DNA from: Actinomycetes bacterium
Lineage (GTDB): Bacteria > Bacillota > Sulfobacillia > Sulfobacillales > JAIMBI01
Direction: 5' to 3'
Length of the DNA: 64,000 nt
NCBI GenBank assembly: GCA_023565505.1
Contig: JAIMBI010000017.1
Location: forward strand, 1-64,000
The translations under genes and the position numbers were made by a program. Numbering within the stretch: the first letter of the stretch is position 1; each line of letters begins with the position of its first letter. The notes beneath the pieces are model-generated. The model was given only the letters and a program-made list of their open reading frames with translations. It searched no databases and had not been told where the DNA came from. Shown here one piece after another: positions 7,248-15,019 of this stretch.

Positions 7248-8146
7248 GGGTGACCTCCGACGGCGTGGAGCAGGTCCAGCAGGGCCGGCCCGAGCAGGAT
7301 GACGTACAGGGCGGGGAACAGGAACAACACGATGGGGAACGTCATCCGCACCGGCAGCCGCCCCGCGCGGGTGCGGGCCGCCAGGAGGCGCGCGCCCCGC
7401 ATGCGGGCGGCTTCGGCCCGGAGCGCCTCGGACAGGCCCCGGCCCAGGGTCTCGGCCTGGGCGACCAGGGCGGCGAGCCGCTCCAGCTCCAGGAGTCCGG
7501 TGCGGCCGGCGAGCGCGTCCAACGCTTCGCGCCGGGTCATGCCCACCCGCATGTCGTCGAGGACGCGCTTGAGCTCCGCCTGGGCCACGCCTTCGAGCTG
7601 GGGCACCACGTGGGCCAGCGTGGCGTCGAAGGTGAGTCCGGCCGCCATGCTCACGGCGAGGAAGTCGAACACGTCCGGAAGCTCCTGCAGCAGGAGCGCC
7701 CGCCGCCGTTCGGCCAGGGTCCGCAGGTGGACCGGGAGCAGGACGGCGACCAGGACCCCGACGACGCCCGCCCCAACCCCGGCCCGGGGCCAGGGGACGC
7801 GCCAAGCGCCGAAGAGGAGGAGGGCGAGGCCCGCCGCGGCCGTGCTGAGGAGCGCCACCCGGCCCAGGAAGCCCTCCGGCGTCCCCGTCCAGCCGGCCTG
7901 GCCCAACCGCGCCTGCCAGATCCGGCGGCGGGCCGGCGACGCCAGCATCTGCCCGACCCGCCCCGCCAGGGCATCCCACGGGGCCCGGCCGGTCCCCGGC
8001 TCCCCGGCAGGCGCAGCGGGTCGGGGCCGCATGCGCGTCAACCGGTGTTGCGCGGCCGCCCGGCGGCGGGCATCCCGGGCGGCCCCGCCGGCGACGGCGG
8101 CGGTGGCCACCCAGGCTGCCACGGCGGCCCACGGCAAGACGGACAT
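7244..8146 (-). CDS. tadC: Tad pilus inner-membrane platform protein TadC
   Basis: A 300-residue type II secretion system F-domain (GspF/TadC) protein that forms the membrane platform for the TadA motor. It has an N-terminal helix, two central helices (about 110-150), a cytosolic helical domain typical of T2SSF with LPDVFDFLAVSMAAGLTF and conserved RREALDALAGRTG, and a C-terminal hydrophobic tail. ATG 8146 is taken; GTG 8149, seven bases after AGGAGG, is equally plausible. It directly follows tadB and overlaps the DUF192-TadE start. Confidence 0.9.
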   Translation of the reverse strand: MSVLPWAAVAAWVATAAVAGGAARDARRRAAAQHRLTRMRPRPAAPAGEPGTGRAPWDALAGRVGQMLASPARRRIWQARLGQAGWTGTPEGFLGRVALLSTAAAGLALLLFGAWRVPWPRAGVGAGVVGVLVAVLLPVHLRTLAERRRALLLQELPDVFDFLAVSMAAGLTFDATLAHVVPQLEGVAQAELKRVLDDMRVGMTRREALDALAGRTGLLELERLAALVAQAETLGRGLSEALRAEAARMRGARLLAARTRAGRLPVRMTFPIVLFLFPALYVILLGPALLDLLHAVGGHP

Positions 8147-8171
8147 CACGGTGACACCTCCTCGGCGGGCG

Positions 8172-9005
8172 TCAGATCTGGCGGACCATGCGCCGGATGA
8201 GGACCAGGCCGACACCCAGGGACACGACCGCGTAGGCTAGGAGCAGATGGCCGGCGGTCGTGGTCCACAGCGGGGCGAGATACGCGGGGTCCATGGCGGC
8301 CAACAGGGCGGTCAGCCCCAGAGGCAGCGCGGTCAGGACCCACATGCTGAGACGCCCCTGGGCGGTCAGGGCCTGGACCTCCTGGGTCAGTTGGTCCCGC
8401 TCCCGGAGCGAGGCGACCAGGGTGTCGAGAATCTGGGCCAACGAGCCGCCGGTGCGCCGCTGGACGGCGAGCGCGACGCCGAGGAGGCGGAAGGCCGGGA
8501 TGCCCTCGCTGCGGCCCAGGTCGTCGAAGATCTGGTCGAGGCTGAACCCCACGTCCTCCCGCCGCAGCGCGCCCCGGACCATCTCGCCGAGCGGCCCGGG
8601 GGTCTCCGCCGCCAGCACCCGGACGACCTGGCGGACGCTGCCCCCGGCCCGGAGTCCCGCCGCCAGCGCCGCGAGGAAGTCCGGGAGGGCGGACAGCGCC
8701 TGCCGGCGACGCCGGCTCGCCAGCGCCCGGCGCCCGACGAGGAGGCCCGCGGCGGTGACGGCGGGGAGCAACACCAGGCCGTCCGCCCCGGCCGCCGCCC
8801 CGCCGGCCAGGGCGGCGGCGGCCAGCGCGGCGGCCGGGAGGAGGCGGAGAACCTGGGCCCGGCGGCTCGGGGCCCCCGGGGGGCGCTCCCGCCGCGGCCC
8901 GTGGATGCGGGCCAGGAGCCGTTGCCGGCGGCGGAGCCGGCCGATCCCGACGGCGCCGAAGGCGATCCCCGCCAGGGCCCACAGGGCCGCGGCCCCCGGG
9001 ATCAT
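8172..9005 (-). CDS. tadB: Tad pilus inner-membrane platform protein TadB
   Basis: A 277-residue second T2SSF-domain platform protein. Hydrophobic segments occupy the N-terminus and about 60-95. The F domain begins with LPDFLAALAAGLRAGGSVRQ, and the characteristic RRTGGSLAQILDTL follows at about 195. Two more helices end the protein. TadB and TadC are thought to form the heteromeric base that couples TadA ATP hydrolysis to Flp pilin polymerisation. The ATG at 9005 overlaps the TadA stop codon as ATGA, so the genes are translationally coupled. Confidence 0.92.
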   Translation of the reverse strand: MIPGAAALWALAGIAFGAVGIGRLRRRQRLLARIHGPRRERPPGAPSRRAQVLRLLPAAALAAAALAGGAAAGADGLVLLPAVTAAGLLVGRRALASRRRRQALSALPDFLAALAAGLRAGGSVRQVVRVLAAETPGPLGEMVRGALRREDVGFSLDQIFDDLGRSEGIPAFRLLGVALAVQRRTGGSLAQILDTLVASLRERDQLTQEVQALTAQGRLSMWVLTALPLGLTALLAAMDPAYLAPLWTTTAGHLLLAYAVVSLGVGLVLIRRMVRQI

Positions 9006-10348
9006 GGCGCCGCCTCCCGGAACAGGTCGGGCGTGGCCGGCACGCCGAGCGTCCGGAGCTTGACCAGGTGGCGGGAGACGACGCCGGTGGCGCGGAACGT
9101 CCCCCGGATGGAGCCGTCGTCGGTCTCTTCGAAGTGGTAGGCGAACAGGTCCTGCGTCAGGATGGTCCCTTCCTCGAGGCCGGCCACTTCCGTGATCTGG
9201 ACCACGCGGCGGGAGCCGTCGGGCAGGCGGGCCTGGTGCACGATGACGTCGATGGCCGACGCGATCTGCTGCCGCACCGCGATGAGCGGGAGTTCCGTCC
9301 CGGCCATGAGCACCATCGTCTCCAGACGGCTGAGGGCGTCCCGGGGCGAGTTGGCGTGGAGGGTGGTCATGCCGCCGTCGTGTCCCGTGTTCATCGCCTG
9401 CAGCATGTCGAGCGCCTCGCCGCCCCGCACCTCGCCGACGATGATGCGGTCGGGCCGCATGCGGAGCGCGTTGCGCACCAGCGTGCGGATGGACACTTCG
9501 CCCTGGCCCTCGAGGTTGGCCGGCCGGGCCTCGAGGGGGACCCAGTGGGCCTGCTGCAGGCGGAGTTCCGCCGCGTCCTCGATGGTGACGATGCGTTCGG
9601 TCGGCGGGATGAAGGCCGAGACGGCGTTGAGCGTGGTCGTCTTGCCCGATGCCGTGCCGCCCGAGACGAGGAGGTTGAGCCGGCCCCGCACCGCCCACTC
9701 GAGGAAGGTCGCCATCCGGGGACTCAACGTCCCGTTCTGGACCAGATCGGCCATGGTGAGCGGTCGGGCGGCGAACTTGCGGATGGTCACGGTCACGCCC
9801 CGCACGGCGATGGGGTGCACCACGGCGTTGAGGCGGCTGCCGTCCGGCAGCCGGGCGTCCACCAGGGGACTGGCCTCGTCCACGCGGCGGCCGGAGAAGG
9901 CCAGCATCTTCTCCAACACGGCGAGGAGGTGCTCTTCATCCCGGAAGACCACCGGCGTCAGCTCGAGCACGCCGTGGCGCTCCACGTAGACCGTCTTCGG
10001 CCCGTTGATCATGATCTCCGACACCGTCGGGTCGTCCAGCAGGCCCTGGATGGGGCCGAACCCCAGGATCTCGTCGACGAGGCTGTCCAGGATGGCGTCC
10101 CGCTCCCCGGGCCGGACCTCGGGGTCCCGGTCGAGGATTCCGCCCACCACCGCGCTGAGGCGGGCCCGGTCGAGCCGTTCGGGCGTGGAGGTCTCCGCCA
10201 GGATGGCCGCCTGCACCCGGGTCTTGACGGCCCGGACGCGCTCGGCGTCGTCCCACGCCTGCGCCTCTGGGGTCGGCTCCCGCTGGGCGAGGGCTTGACG
10301 GTAGGCGGCGGCCAGCGACTGGCCGCGGATGCGGTCTTTGAGCGGCAT
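9002..10348 (-). CDS. tadA: Tad pilus assembly ATPase TadA/CpaF
   Basis: A 448-residue secretion ATPase of the GspE/VirB11 superfamily that powers assembly of the Flp pilus. It shows the CpaF N-terminal region with DPTVSEIMINGP, a Walker A motif SGGTASGKTTT at about 230-240, an Asp box (VTIEDAAEL), Walker B (RIIVGEVRGGEA) and the His box TLHANSPRDALSRLE. The length matches CpaF proteins. The start ATG at 10348 follows the TadZ gene by six bases with GGGGGTG upstream. Confidence 0.96.
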   Translation of the reverse strand: MPLKDRIRGQSLAAAYRQALAQREPTPEAQAWDDAERVRAVKTRVQAAILAETSTPERLDRARLSAVVGGILDRDPEVRPGERDAILDSLVDEILGFGPIQGLLDDPTVSEIMINGPKTVYVERHGVLELTPVVFRDEEHLLAVLEKMLAFSGRRVDEASPLVDARLPDGSRLNAVVHPIAVRGVTVTIRKFAARPLTMADLVQNGTLSPRMATFLEWAVRGRLNLLVSGGTASGKTTTLNAVSAFIPPTERIVTIEDAAELRLQQAHWVPLEARPANLEGQGEVSIRTLVRNALRMRPDRIIVGEVRGGEALDMLQAMNTGHDGGMTTLHANSPRDALSRLETMVLMAGTELPLIAVRQQIASAIDVIVHQARLPDGSRRVVQITEVAGLEEGTILTQDLFAYHFEETDDGSIRGTFRATGVVSRHLVKLRTLGVPATPDLFREAAP

Positions 10349-10354
10349 CGCGCA

Positions 10355-11515
10355 TCACCCCCGGAATGTGGCGGCGGGACCCGGCGGACGGACGGCGTGG
10401 CGGCGGCGGAACCAGGAGCGGCGCGGCGGCGTCCGGTCGGGCACGATGGTCGCCGCGATGGGGTCGAGCCCGCGCACGAAGGCACTGGTCGCCCGGTACA
10501 CCCACAGCGGCCGGCCCTCGTTGGCGGCGCGGACGGGCCAGGCCCCGTCGGACGGCAGGCCGAACGCTACCGGGCGGCCGAGCGCGGCCTCGACCTCGTC
10601 CCGGCCGATGCCGGATCCCTCGCGGTTCAACACCAGCCGGATCTTGTCGTCGGGATAGCCGAAGCCTTCCCGGAACAGCTCCAGGGCCCGCGCGGTGGCG
10701 CGGATGGTGACCACGTCGGGCGTCGCCACCAGCAGGAGCTGGTCCGCGAAGTCGAGGACCGCGACGTTGACGTCGGTGTACCCGAGGGCGGTGTCGACCA
10801 CCACGGCCGCGTGGGACGCGCGGAGCGCCTCGAGCACGGCCAGCATGGCCTCGGCCCGGATCTCCTCTGCCTGGAGGGGCTGGGCGGGTGCCGCGAGCAG
10901 GCGGACGCCGGTCCCCGGGACGGGGGCGAGCAGCCGCTCCAGCGCCTCCTCGGACAGCCGCGTAAGCCGCACGGCGTCGTACACCGTCGCCGGCGGGTCC
11001 AGGCCCAACAGCGTGGCCAGATCGCCGAACTGGAGGTCGCAGTCCACCAGGGCGACCGGGCCGTGAGCCCGCTCCGCCACGGCACACGCCAGGTTGGCGG
11101 CGAGCGTGGTCTTGCCCACCCCGCCCTTGGGGGAGAAGACGGCGACCAGGGGATGGCTTTGGCTGTCCGGCTTGCGGACCAGCCGCTCCAGAGCGCCCGC
11201 GAGAAGGTCGGGCCACTCCGTGCGGGCCAGGAAATCCTTGGCGCCGGCCGTGAGGGCGTGGCGGAAGGCGGCCGGGTCGGACGGCCCGACGACCAGCACC
11301 GGGCACGTCAGCGCCCGGACGTGCTCCAGCCAGCCGAGATGGTCGCGGAGCACCGCCTCGTCGACCACCAGGACGTCCACCCCTTCGGCCGCCCGGTTCA
11401 CCGCGGCGCGGAGGTCGCCGCCGGACCAGACCAGGGTGTACACCGGGGACGACTCGAACCACCGGCGGAGTTCACCCAGAAGGTCCTCCGCCGCGGCGAC
11501 GGCCACCGTGCGCAC
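10355..11515 (-). CDS. tadZ: TadZ/CpaE-like pilus localisation ATPase
   Basis: A 386-residue protein with an N-terminal degenerate response-regulator receiver domain (about 5-120, including DVLVVDEAVLRD). A MinD/ParA-type ATPase follows, with the deviant Walker A motif FSPKGGVGKTTLAAN at about 135-150 and VALVDCDLQFGDLATLLG after it. TadZ/CpaE proteins position the Tad machine at a cell pole. The GTG at 11515 is preferred over upstream codons because GGAGG lies six bases before it. It lies between the SAF-domain gene and tadA. Confidence 0.9.
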   Translation of the reverse strand: MRTVAVAAAEDLLGELRRWFESSPVYTLVWSGGDLRAAVNRAAEGVDVLVVDEAVLRDHLGWLEHVRALTCPVLVVGPSDPAAFRHALTAGAKDFLARTEWPDLLAGALERLVRKPDSQSHPLVAVFSPKGGVGKTTLAANLACAVAERAHGPVALVDCDLQFGDLATLLGLDPPATVYDAVRLTRLSEEALERLLAPVPGTGVRLLAAPAQPLQAEEIRAEAMLAVLEALRASHAAVVVDTALGYTDVNVAVLDFADQLLLVATPDVVTIRATARALELFREGFGYPDDKIRLVLNREGSGIGRDEVEAALGRPVAFGLPSDGAWPVRAANEGRPLWVYRATSAFVRGLDPIAATIVPDRTPPRRSWFRRRHAVRPPGPAATFRG

Positions 11516-11570
11516 GACGTCCCTCCTCTCCTGCCAGGCAGCCTTCCGGCCGGCCGCGGCGCCTTCCGCG

Positions 11571-12212
11571 TCAGCCGCCGCGGGCCAGCGTGGCCACCAA
11601 CGCACCGGCCGCCTGGGCCTCCAGGACGGCCGGAACCTCCGGGTCGGGGACGGCGAGGGTCAAGAGTTCGGTCGCGCCGCCGGGCGGGCCGGCGGCGGGG
11701 ACGAGGCTGCCGTTGACGGCGAGGACCCGGACACCCGCGGCGATCTCCGTGCTCCGCTGGGCCGACACGGCGTACAGGTTGACCCGGGAACCCGGGGTCA
11801 CGAACCCGCCGGCCGCCGCCGCGGCGGCCAGCGAGACGCCCACCGCCTGTTCGTGGGGCGCCAGGAGCGCGTCGACCAGGGGATCCCGACCCGGGCGGGC
11901 CACCTCGGCCGCCAGCACCGGCGCGCCCGGGGCCAACGGCACCAGAGTCCACGCCCCCTTCAGCGCGTCGACGCCCCGGAGGGCGCCGGACGGGGCGAGC
12001 GCGGCCGGGAACCGGCGCACGACGACGTCCGCCGGCGCCAACGGACTCATCGCCGGCACGGCGCGCGCGGCGACCACCACGGGCACGGTGGGGGGCGCCG
12101 CCGCGGCGGACCGCGGGGCGCGGAGGGCCGCGGCGGTGAGGACCACCGCCGCCGCCAGACACCCGGCACCCAGGACCAGCCAGCCCCATCCCTTGGTTTT
12201 CGCCCAGTCCAT
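11571..12212 (-). CDS. SAF-domain pilus assembly protein, CpaB/RcpC-like
   Basis: A 213-residue protein with an N-terminal membrane helix (about 8-30) and a SAF domain (about 38-105, AARAVPAMSPLAPADVVVRRFP) followed by an RcpC-type region (GSRVNLYAV). This is the organisation of CpaB/RcpC proteins encoded between flp and the TadZ gene. In Gram-negatives CpaB works with the secretin. With no secretin here, it probably organises the pilus at the outer face of the membrane or wall. The ATG at 12212 is the last methionine before the hydrophobic segment; the binding site is weak. Confidence 0.85.
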   Translation of the reverse strand: MDWAKTKGWGWLVLGAGCLAAAVVLTAAALRAPRSAAAAPPTVPVVVAARAVPAMSPLAPADVVVRRFPAALAPSGALRGVDALKGAWTLVPLAPGAPVLAAEVARPGRDPLVDALLAPHEQAVGVSLAAAAAAGGFVTPGSRVNLYAVSAQRSTEIAAGVRVLAVNGSLVPAAGPPGGATELLTLAVPDPEVPAVLEAQAAGALVATLARGG

Positions 12213-12280
12213 CCGCGGGTCGGTCTCCCCCCACCCGGCCACGCCGCCGGGCCCACGACCGCCAGTGATCCGACGCGCTT

Positions 12281-12472
12281 CTAACCGTTCGCGATATGAG
12301 TGGCCACGTTGCTGACCACGTTGTTCACCACGTTGCCGAGGTGGCTCAGTCCCACCACGACGACCACCGCGACCAACGCGAGAATCAGGGCGTACTCCAC
12401 CAGCGCCTGGCCGTCCGCGTCCCGGACGCGCTTGACCCACCGCCGCACACGGCGGCGGATGTCCTGCAACAC
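12281..12472 (-). CDS. flp: Flp-type pilin subunit
   Basis: A 63-residue class III (Flp) prepilin. A short basic leader of about 20 residues ends in the prepilin peptidase site DG-QALVEYALILAL, with the glutamate five residues into the mature helix, followed by one long hydrophobic helix and a short polar tail. It is the major structural subunit of the pilus built by the downstream Tad genes. The GTG start at 12472 is preceded by AGGAGG at eight bases. It is the first gene of the operon. The processing peptidase is not in this window. Confidence 0.93.
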   Translation of the reverse strand: MLQDIRRRVRRWVKRVRDADGQALVEYALILALVAVVVVVGLSHLGNVVNNVVSNVATHIANG

Positions 12473-12729
12473 GGGATCCCCTCCTTGGACTAATGACTGG
12501 GATTCACCGCCCGGCATGACGCCTGCCGGGGCGGCAGACCCCGGCCGGCGGAACGGACGGAACGCCGGGTTCCGACTCGGGCACCGTCTCCGCGCGCGTC
12601 GCGGGACCTGTCTCACTTTGTAAATATAGGGGCCGCCGGGCGGCCCCACAAGGCACGAAGGACGCGAATTCGACGTCAATCGGCCGGTTTCTCGCGCCCA
12701 TGCATCCGGGTTCCAGATTGTGGCAGTCG
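12473..12729 (-). promoter_or_regulatory. Tad operon promoter with palindromic spacer and about 144-base leader
   Basis: On the minus strand a -35 TTGTGG (12651-12646) and a -10 TATATT (12628-12623) are separated by exactly 17 bases. The spacer is occupied by a perfect 9-1-9 palindrome, GGGGCCGCC-N-GGCGGCCCC (12629-12647). Transcription would start near 12616, leaving a leader of about 144 bases before flp. The leader includes a strong hairpin around 12530-12555 (GCCGGGG paired with CCCCGGC). No known riboswitch consensus was recognised. The palindrome could be an operator, or the terminator stem of the gene upstream. Confidence 0.5.
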
Positions 12730-13872
12730 TCAGCGGCGAGCGGCGGCCTCCACGGGAGGGGAGGGGCCGGACGCCAGGCTTCGTCCGAGGCTCCACAGGA
12801 AGCCGACGTTGGCCCCCAGGGCCCAGAGGGCCCGAAGCCGGAGCATCTCGGGTCCCAGGGCGACGAGGTAGCTCAACGGATACTCCCACGTCACCAGCAG
12901 CGCCGCGAGGAGCCACACCGGATCGGGGCCGACCAGGGCGAAGAGGGGGATGACCCAGAGCACGTATTGGATGGAGAACACTTTGGAGGCCAGGACCAGC
13001 GTAAGCACCGCGGCGAGGGCGCCGCGCTCCACGCCGAGCTCGCCGCGGGCGACGCGCCGCACGAGAATGGCCAGGAGGACGGCGCCGCCGACGGCCATCC
13101 CCGTCGCGACCGGAACGGCCAGCGGCGCGGTGACGACCAGCGAGCCGTAGGCGAAGCGGTAATGCCAGTCGCCGGTGACCACGGCGGCCAAGTCCCCGGC
13201 GAAGGATCCCAGGTTCGGAGGCCGGTCGGCCAGGTAGGCGAGCCACGACCGGCCGGCCGGACCCGCGTAGAGGGCGGCGAAGACCGTCGGGGCGGCGAGG
13301 GCGCATCCCGCGCCCACGAGGCGATCCAGGCGGACCCTCCGGCTTTCGGCCCACTCGGCGGCGAGAAACACCGGCCAGAAGACTACGGGATAGACTTTGA
13401 GCCACGCGCCGACGAGCGACAGGATCCAGGCCCGGCGCCAACGCCCCTCCCGGGCCGCGAGCACGGCTGCGGTCGCCGGCAGGACGGCGAAGACGTCGTA
13501 ACGCCGCAGGACGACGAAACTGGCCCCGTACAGGGTGTAGGTCAGCAGTCGGAAGCGCCAGTCGGCGGACGCCGGCGCGGGTCCCGGCCGGAGGAGCAGG
13601 AGACCGCCGTACGCCAGGGCCGCGAGGAGGGTGAAGGCGGTCGGATACGGGAGGGGCAGGAGACGAGGGAGCAGGAACACGCCGAGTGCCGGCGGCGGAT
13701 ACTCGCGCGGCCAGGCCGCCAGCGGGTGGGCGAGCGCCTGGGCGGCGTACGCGGCGTATTCCTGGAGGTCGGGGCCCGGCGGCCGCATCACGGCCAGGGC
13801 GACCCAAAGCCCCAACACCAGCAGGCTGGCGATGACGCTAGAGATGCGGCGGGCTTCCCTTCGCCGGTTCAC
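12730..13872 (-). CDS. Polytopic membrane protein, GT87/DUF2029-like glycosyltransferase
   Basis: A 380-residue membrane protein with about ten hydrophobic helices and the pattern of the GT87 (DUF2029) polyprenyl-phosphate-mannose-dependent transferases: a first luminal loop with acidic residues (GPDLQEYAAYAAQAL), REYPPPALGVFLLPRLLP, and a cytosolic KVYPVVFWPVF motif common in this family. The likely role is lipid-linked sugar transfer at the outer membrane face, perhaps cell-envelope or pilin glycosylation; that link is inference from position upstream of the pilus operon. GTG start 13872 has GGAGG upstream. Confidence 0.7.
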   Translation of the reverse strand: MNRRREARRISSVIASLLVLGLWVALAVMRPPGPDLQEYAAYAAQALAHPLAAWPREYPPPALGVFLLPRLLPLPYPTAFTLLAALAYGGLLLLRPGPAPASADWRFRLLTYTLYGASFVVLRRYDVFAVLPATAAVLAAREGRWRRAWILSLVGAWLKVYPVVFWPVFLAAEWAESRRVRLDRLVGAGCALAAPTVFAALYAGPAGRSWLAYLADRPPNLGSFAGDLAAVVTGDWHYRFAYGSLVVTAPLAVPVATGMAVGGAVLLAILVRRVARGELGVERGALAAVLTLVLASKVFSIQYVLWVIPLFALVGPDPVWLLAALLVTWEYPLSYLVALGPEMLRLRALWALGANVGFLWSLGRSLASGPSPPVEAAARR

Positions 13873-14019
13873 GCACGGCTCCCTCCCGCCTGCGCCGGCG
13901 CCGCGGGCGTCCGGCGCCGCGCACGGTCCTGCCGGTCGGGATTGGCGGTCATGCGGGTCGAATCCTGCCGCCCCGCGTCGGAGGACGGGGCCGGCGCGAC
14001 CTCGCCAGAGCGCGCCGCC

Positions 14020-14628
14020 TTATCCCTGACGCGCGGCCGGCCCCAGCCGGCGCCTGCGCTCGAGGTGGACGGCCGCCCCGAGGGGCGCCGCGATGCCGAC
14101 GAGCAGCAGCAGGACCCCGGCCGGCCAGGGCAGGCTCGGCCCCGAGGCGACGCAGTGCCACGTGCCGGGATGACCCGGGACGCCGCTGCAAAGACGGCTC
14201 GAGCCGGTCCAGCCGAAGGTAAGCGCCACGCCGAACCAGCCGCCGGGCCACACGAAGGTGCCGAGAAGCTTGTCGGGCAGTCGCCACGTGGGCGACGTCC
14301 ACAGCAGGACGAGGCCGAGGAGCCATCCCGCCCCGAACAGGAATCCGCCCAGGAGCAGCAGCCAGGGCACCCAGGCATCCCGTCCGAGGGACCTCGGACG
14401 CCTCCGCACGCCCGCCTCCGCGGCGATGGCGGCCGGATCGCCCAGCTGCTCCAGGACGGTGCGGACGCCGGCCACGTCGCCGGGCGCCAGGTCGCTTCGA
14501 GCAGTCCGGATGTGGTCGGCGACGTCCTGGAGGATCTGGCGGCGTTGGGCGTCGGACAGCTCGCCGAGCGCGGCGTCCAGCGCGGCCAGGTAGCGCTCGA
14601 CCAGTTTGTCGGCAGGATTACGAGCCAT
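14020..14628 (-). CDS. HAAS-domain (DUF1700-like) membrane protein
   Basis: A 202-residue protein. The N-terminal about 70 residues form a helical HAAS signalling domain (KLVERYLAALDAALGELSDAQRRQILQDVADHI begins it), followed by three hydrophobic segments. These proteins are routinely encoded directly after a PadR repressor, as here, where the genes overlap by 11 bases. They are thought to act in envelope-stress or transporter regulation, often beside ABC transporters, though none is visible nearby. The ATG at 14628 has GAGGAGAGG before it. Confidence 0.75.
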   Translation of the reverse strand: MARNPADKLVERYLAALDAALGELSDAQRRQILQDVADHIRTARSDLAPGDVAGVRTVLEQLGDPAAIAAEAGVRRRPRSLGRDAWVPWLLLLGGFLFGAGWLLGLVLLWTSPTWRLPDKLLGTFVWPGGWFGVALTFGWTGSSRLCSGVPGHPGTWHCVASGPSLPWPAGVLLLLVGIAAPLGAAVHLERRRRLGPAARQG

Positions 14629-14986
14629 GATCCTCTCCTCGGGGGGGCGGAGGTGTGACGAGCATCCGGTCGACGGCGTCGCGGAAGGCGGGCCACTCGT
14701 CGCGGAACCGGTCGAGCGCGCGGCGGCCCGCGGGCGTGAGGCGGTAGTAGCGGCGCGGTGGGCCCTCCGCGGACGGCTTCCAGGCGGTCTCGACCCAGCC
14801 CGCCTCCCGGAGACGGGCGAGGAGCGGGTACATGGTGCCTTCACCCGCGATGATCCCCGCCCGGGCCAGGGCCCGGGCCAGCTCGAAGCCGTAGCGCTCG
14901 CCGTGCTCCAGGAGCGCCAGGGTGCAGGGCTCCGCCACCCCGCGGCGGAGCTGGGCCAAGGCCGTGCCGTCGTGATCCTGTACCAT
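14618..14986 (-). CDS. PadR family transcriptional repressor
   Basis: A 122-residue short PadR protein with a winged helix-turn-helix: CTLALLEHGERYGFELARAL, then the recognition helix region IIAGEGTMYPLLARLREAGWV and the wing RRYYRLTPAGRRAL. It probably represses its own two-gene operon with the HAAS protein. The ATG at 14986 lacks a visible ribosome binding site; a TTG nine bases upstream is in frame. The sequence GTATCTTGTTAAGC just upstream could be a -10 with a start site at or near the ATG, so the message may be leaderless. Confidence 0.85.
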   Translation of the reverse strand: MVQDHDGTALAQLRRGVAEPCTLALLEHGERYGFELARALARAGIIAGEGTMYPLLARLREAGWVETAWKPSAEGPPRRYYRLTPAGRRALDRFRDEWPAFRDAVDRMLVTPPPPRGEDHGS

Positions 14987-15019
14987 GCTTAACAAGATAC
15001 CAGACGCGACACGATCCGG

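Noticed and set aside
12473-12620. Flp leader as a cyclic-di-GMP riboswitch
   Set aside because: The conserved GEMM core sequences are not present; only generic G+C hairpins are seen.
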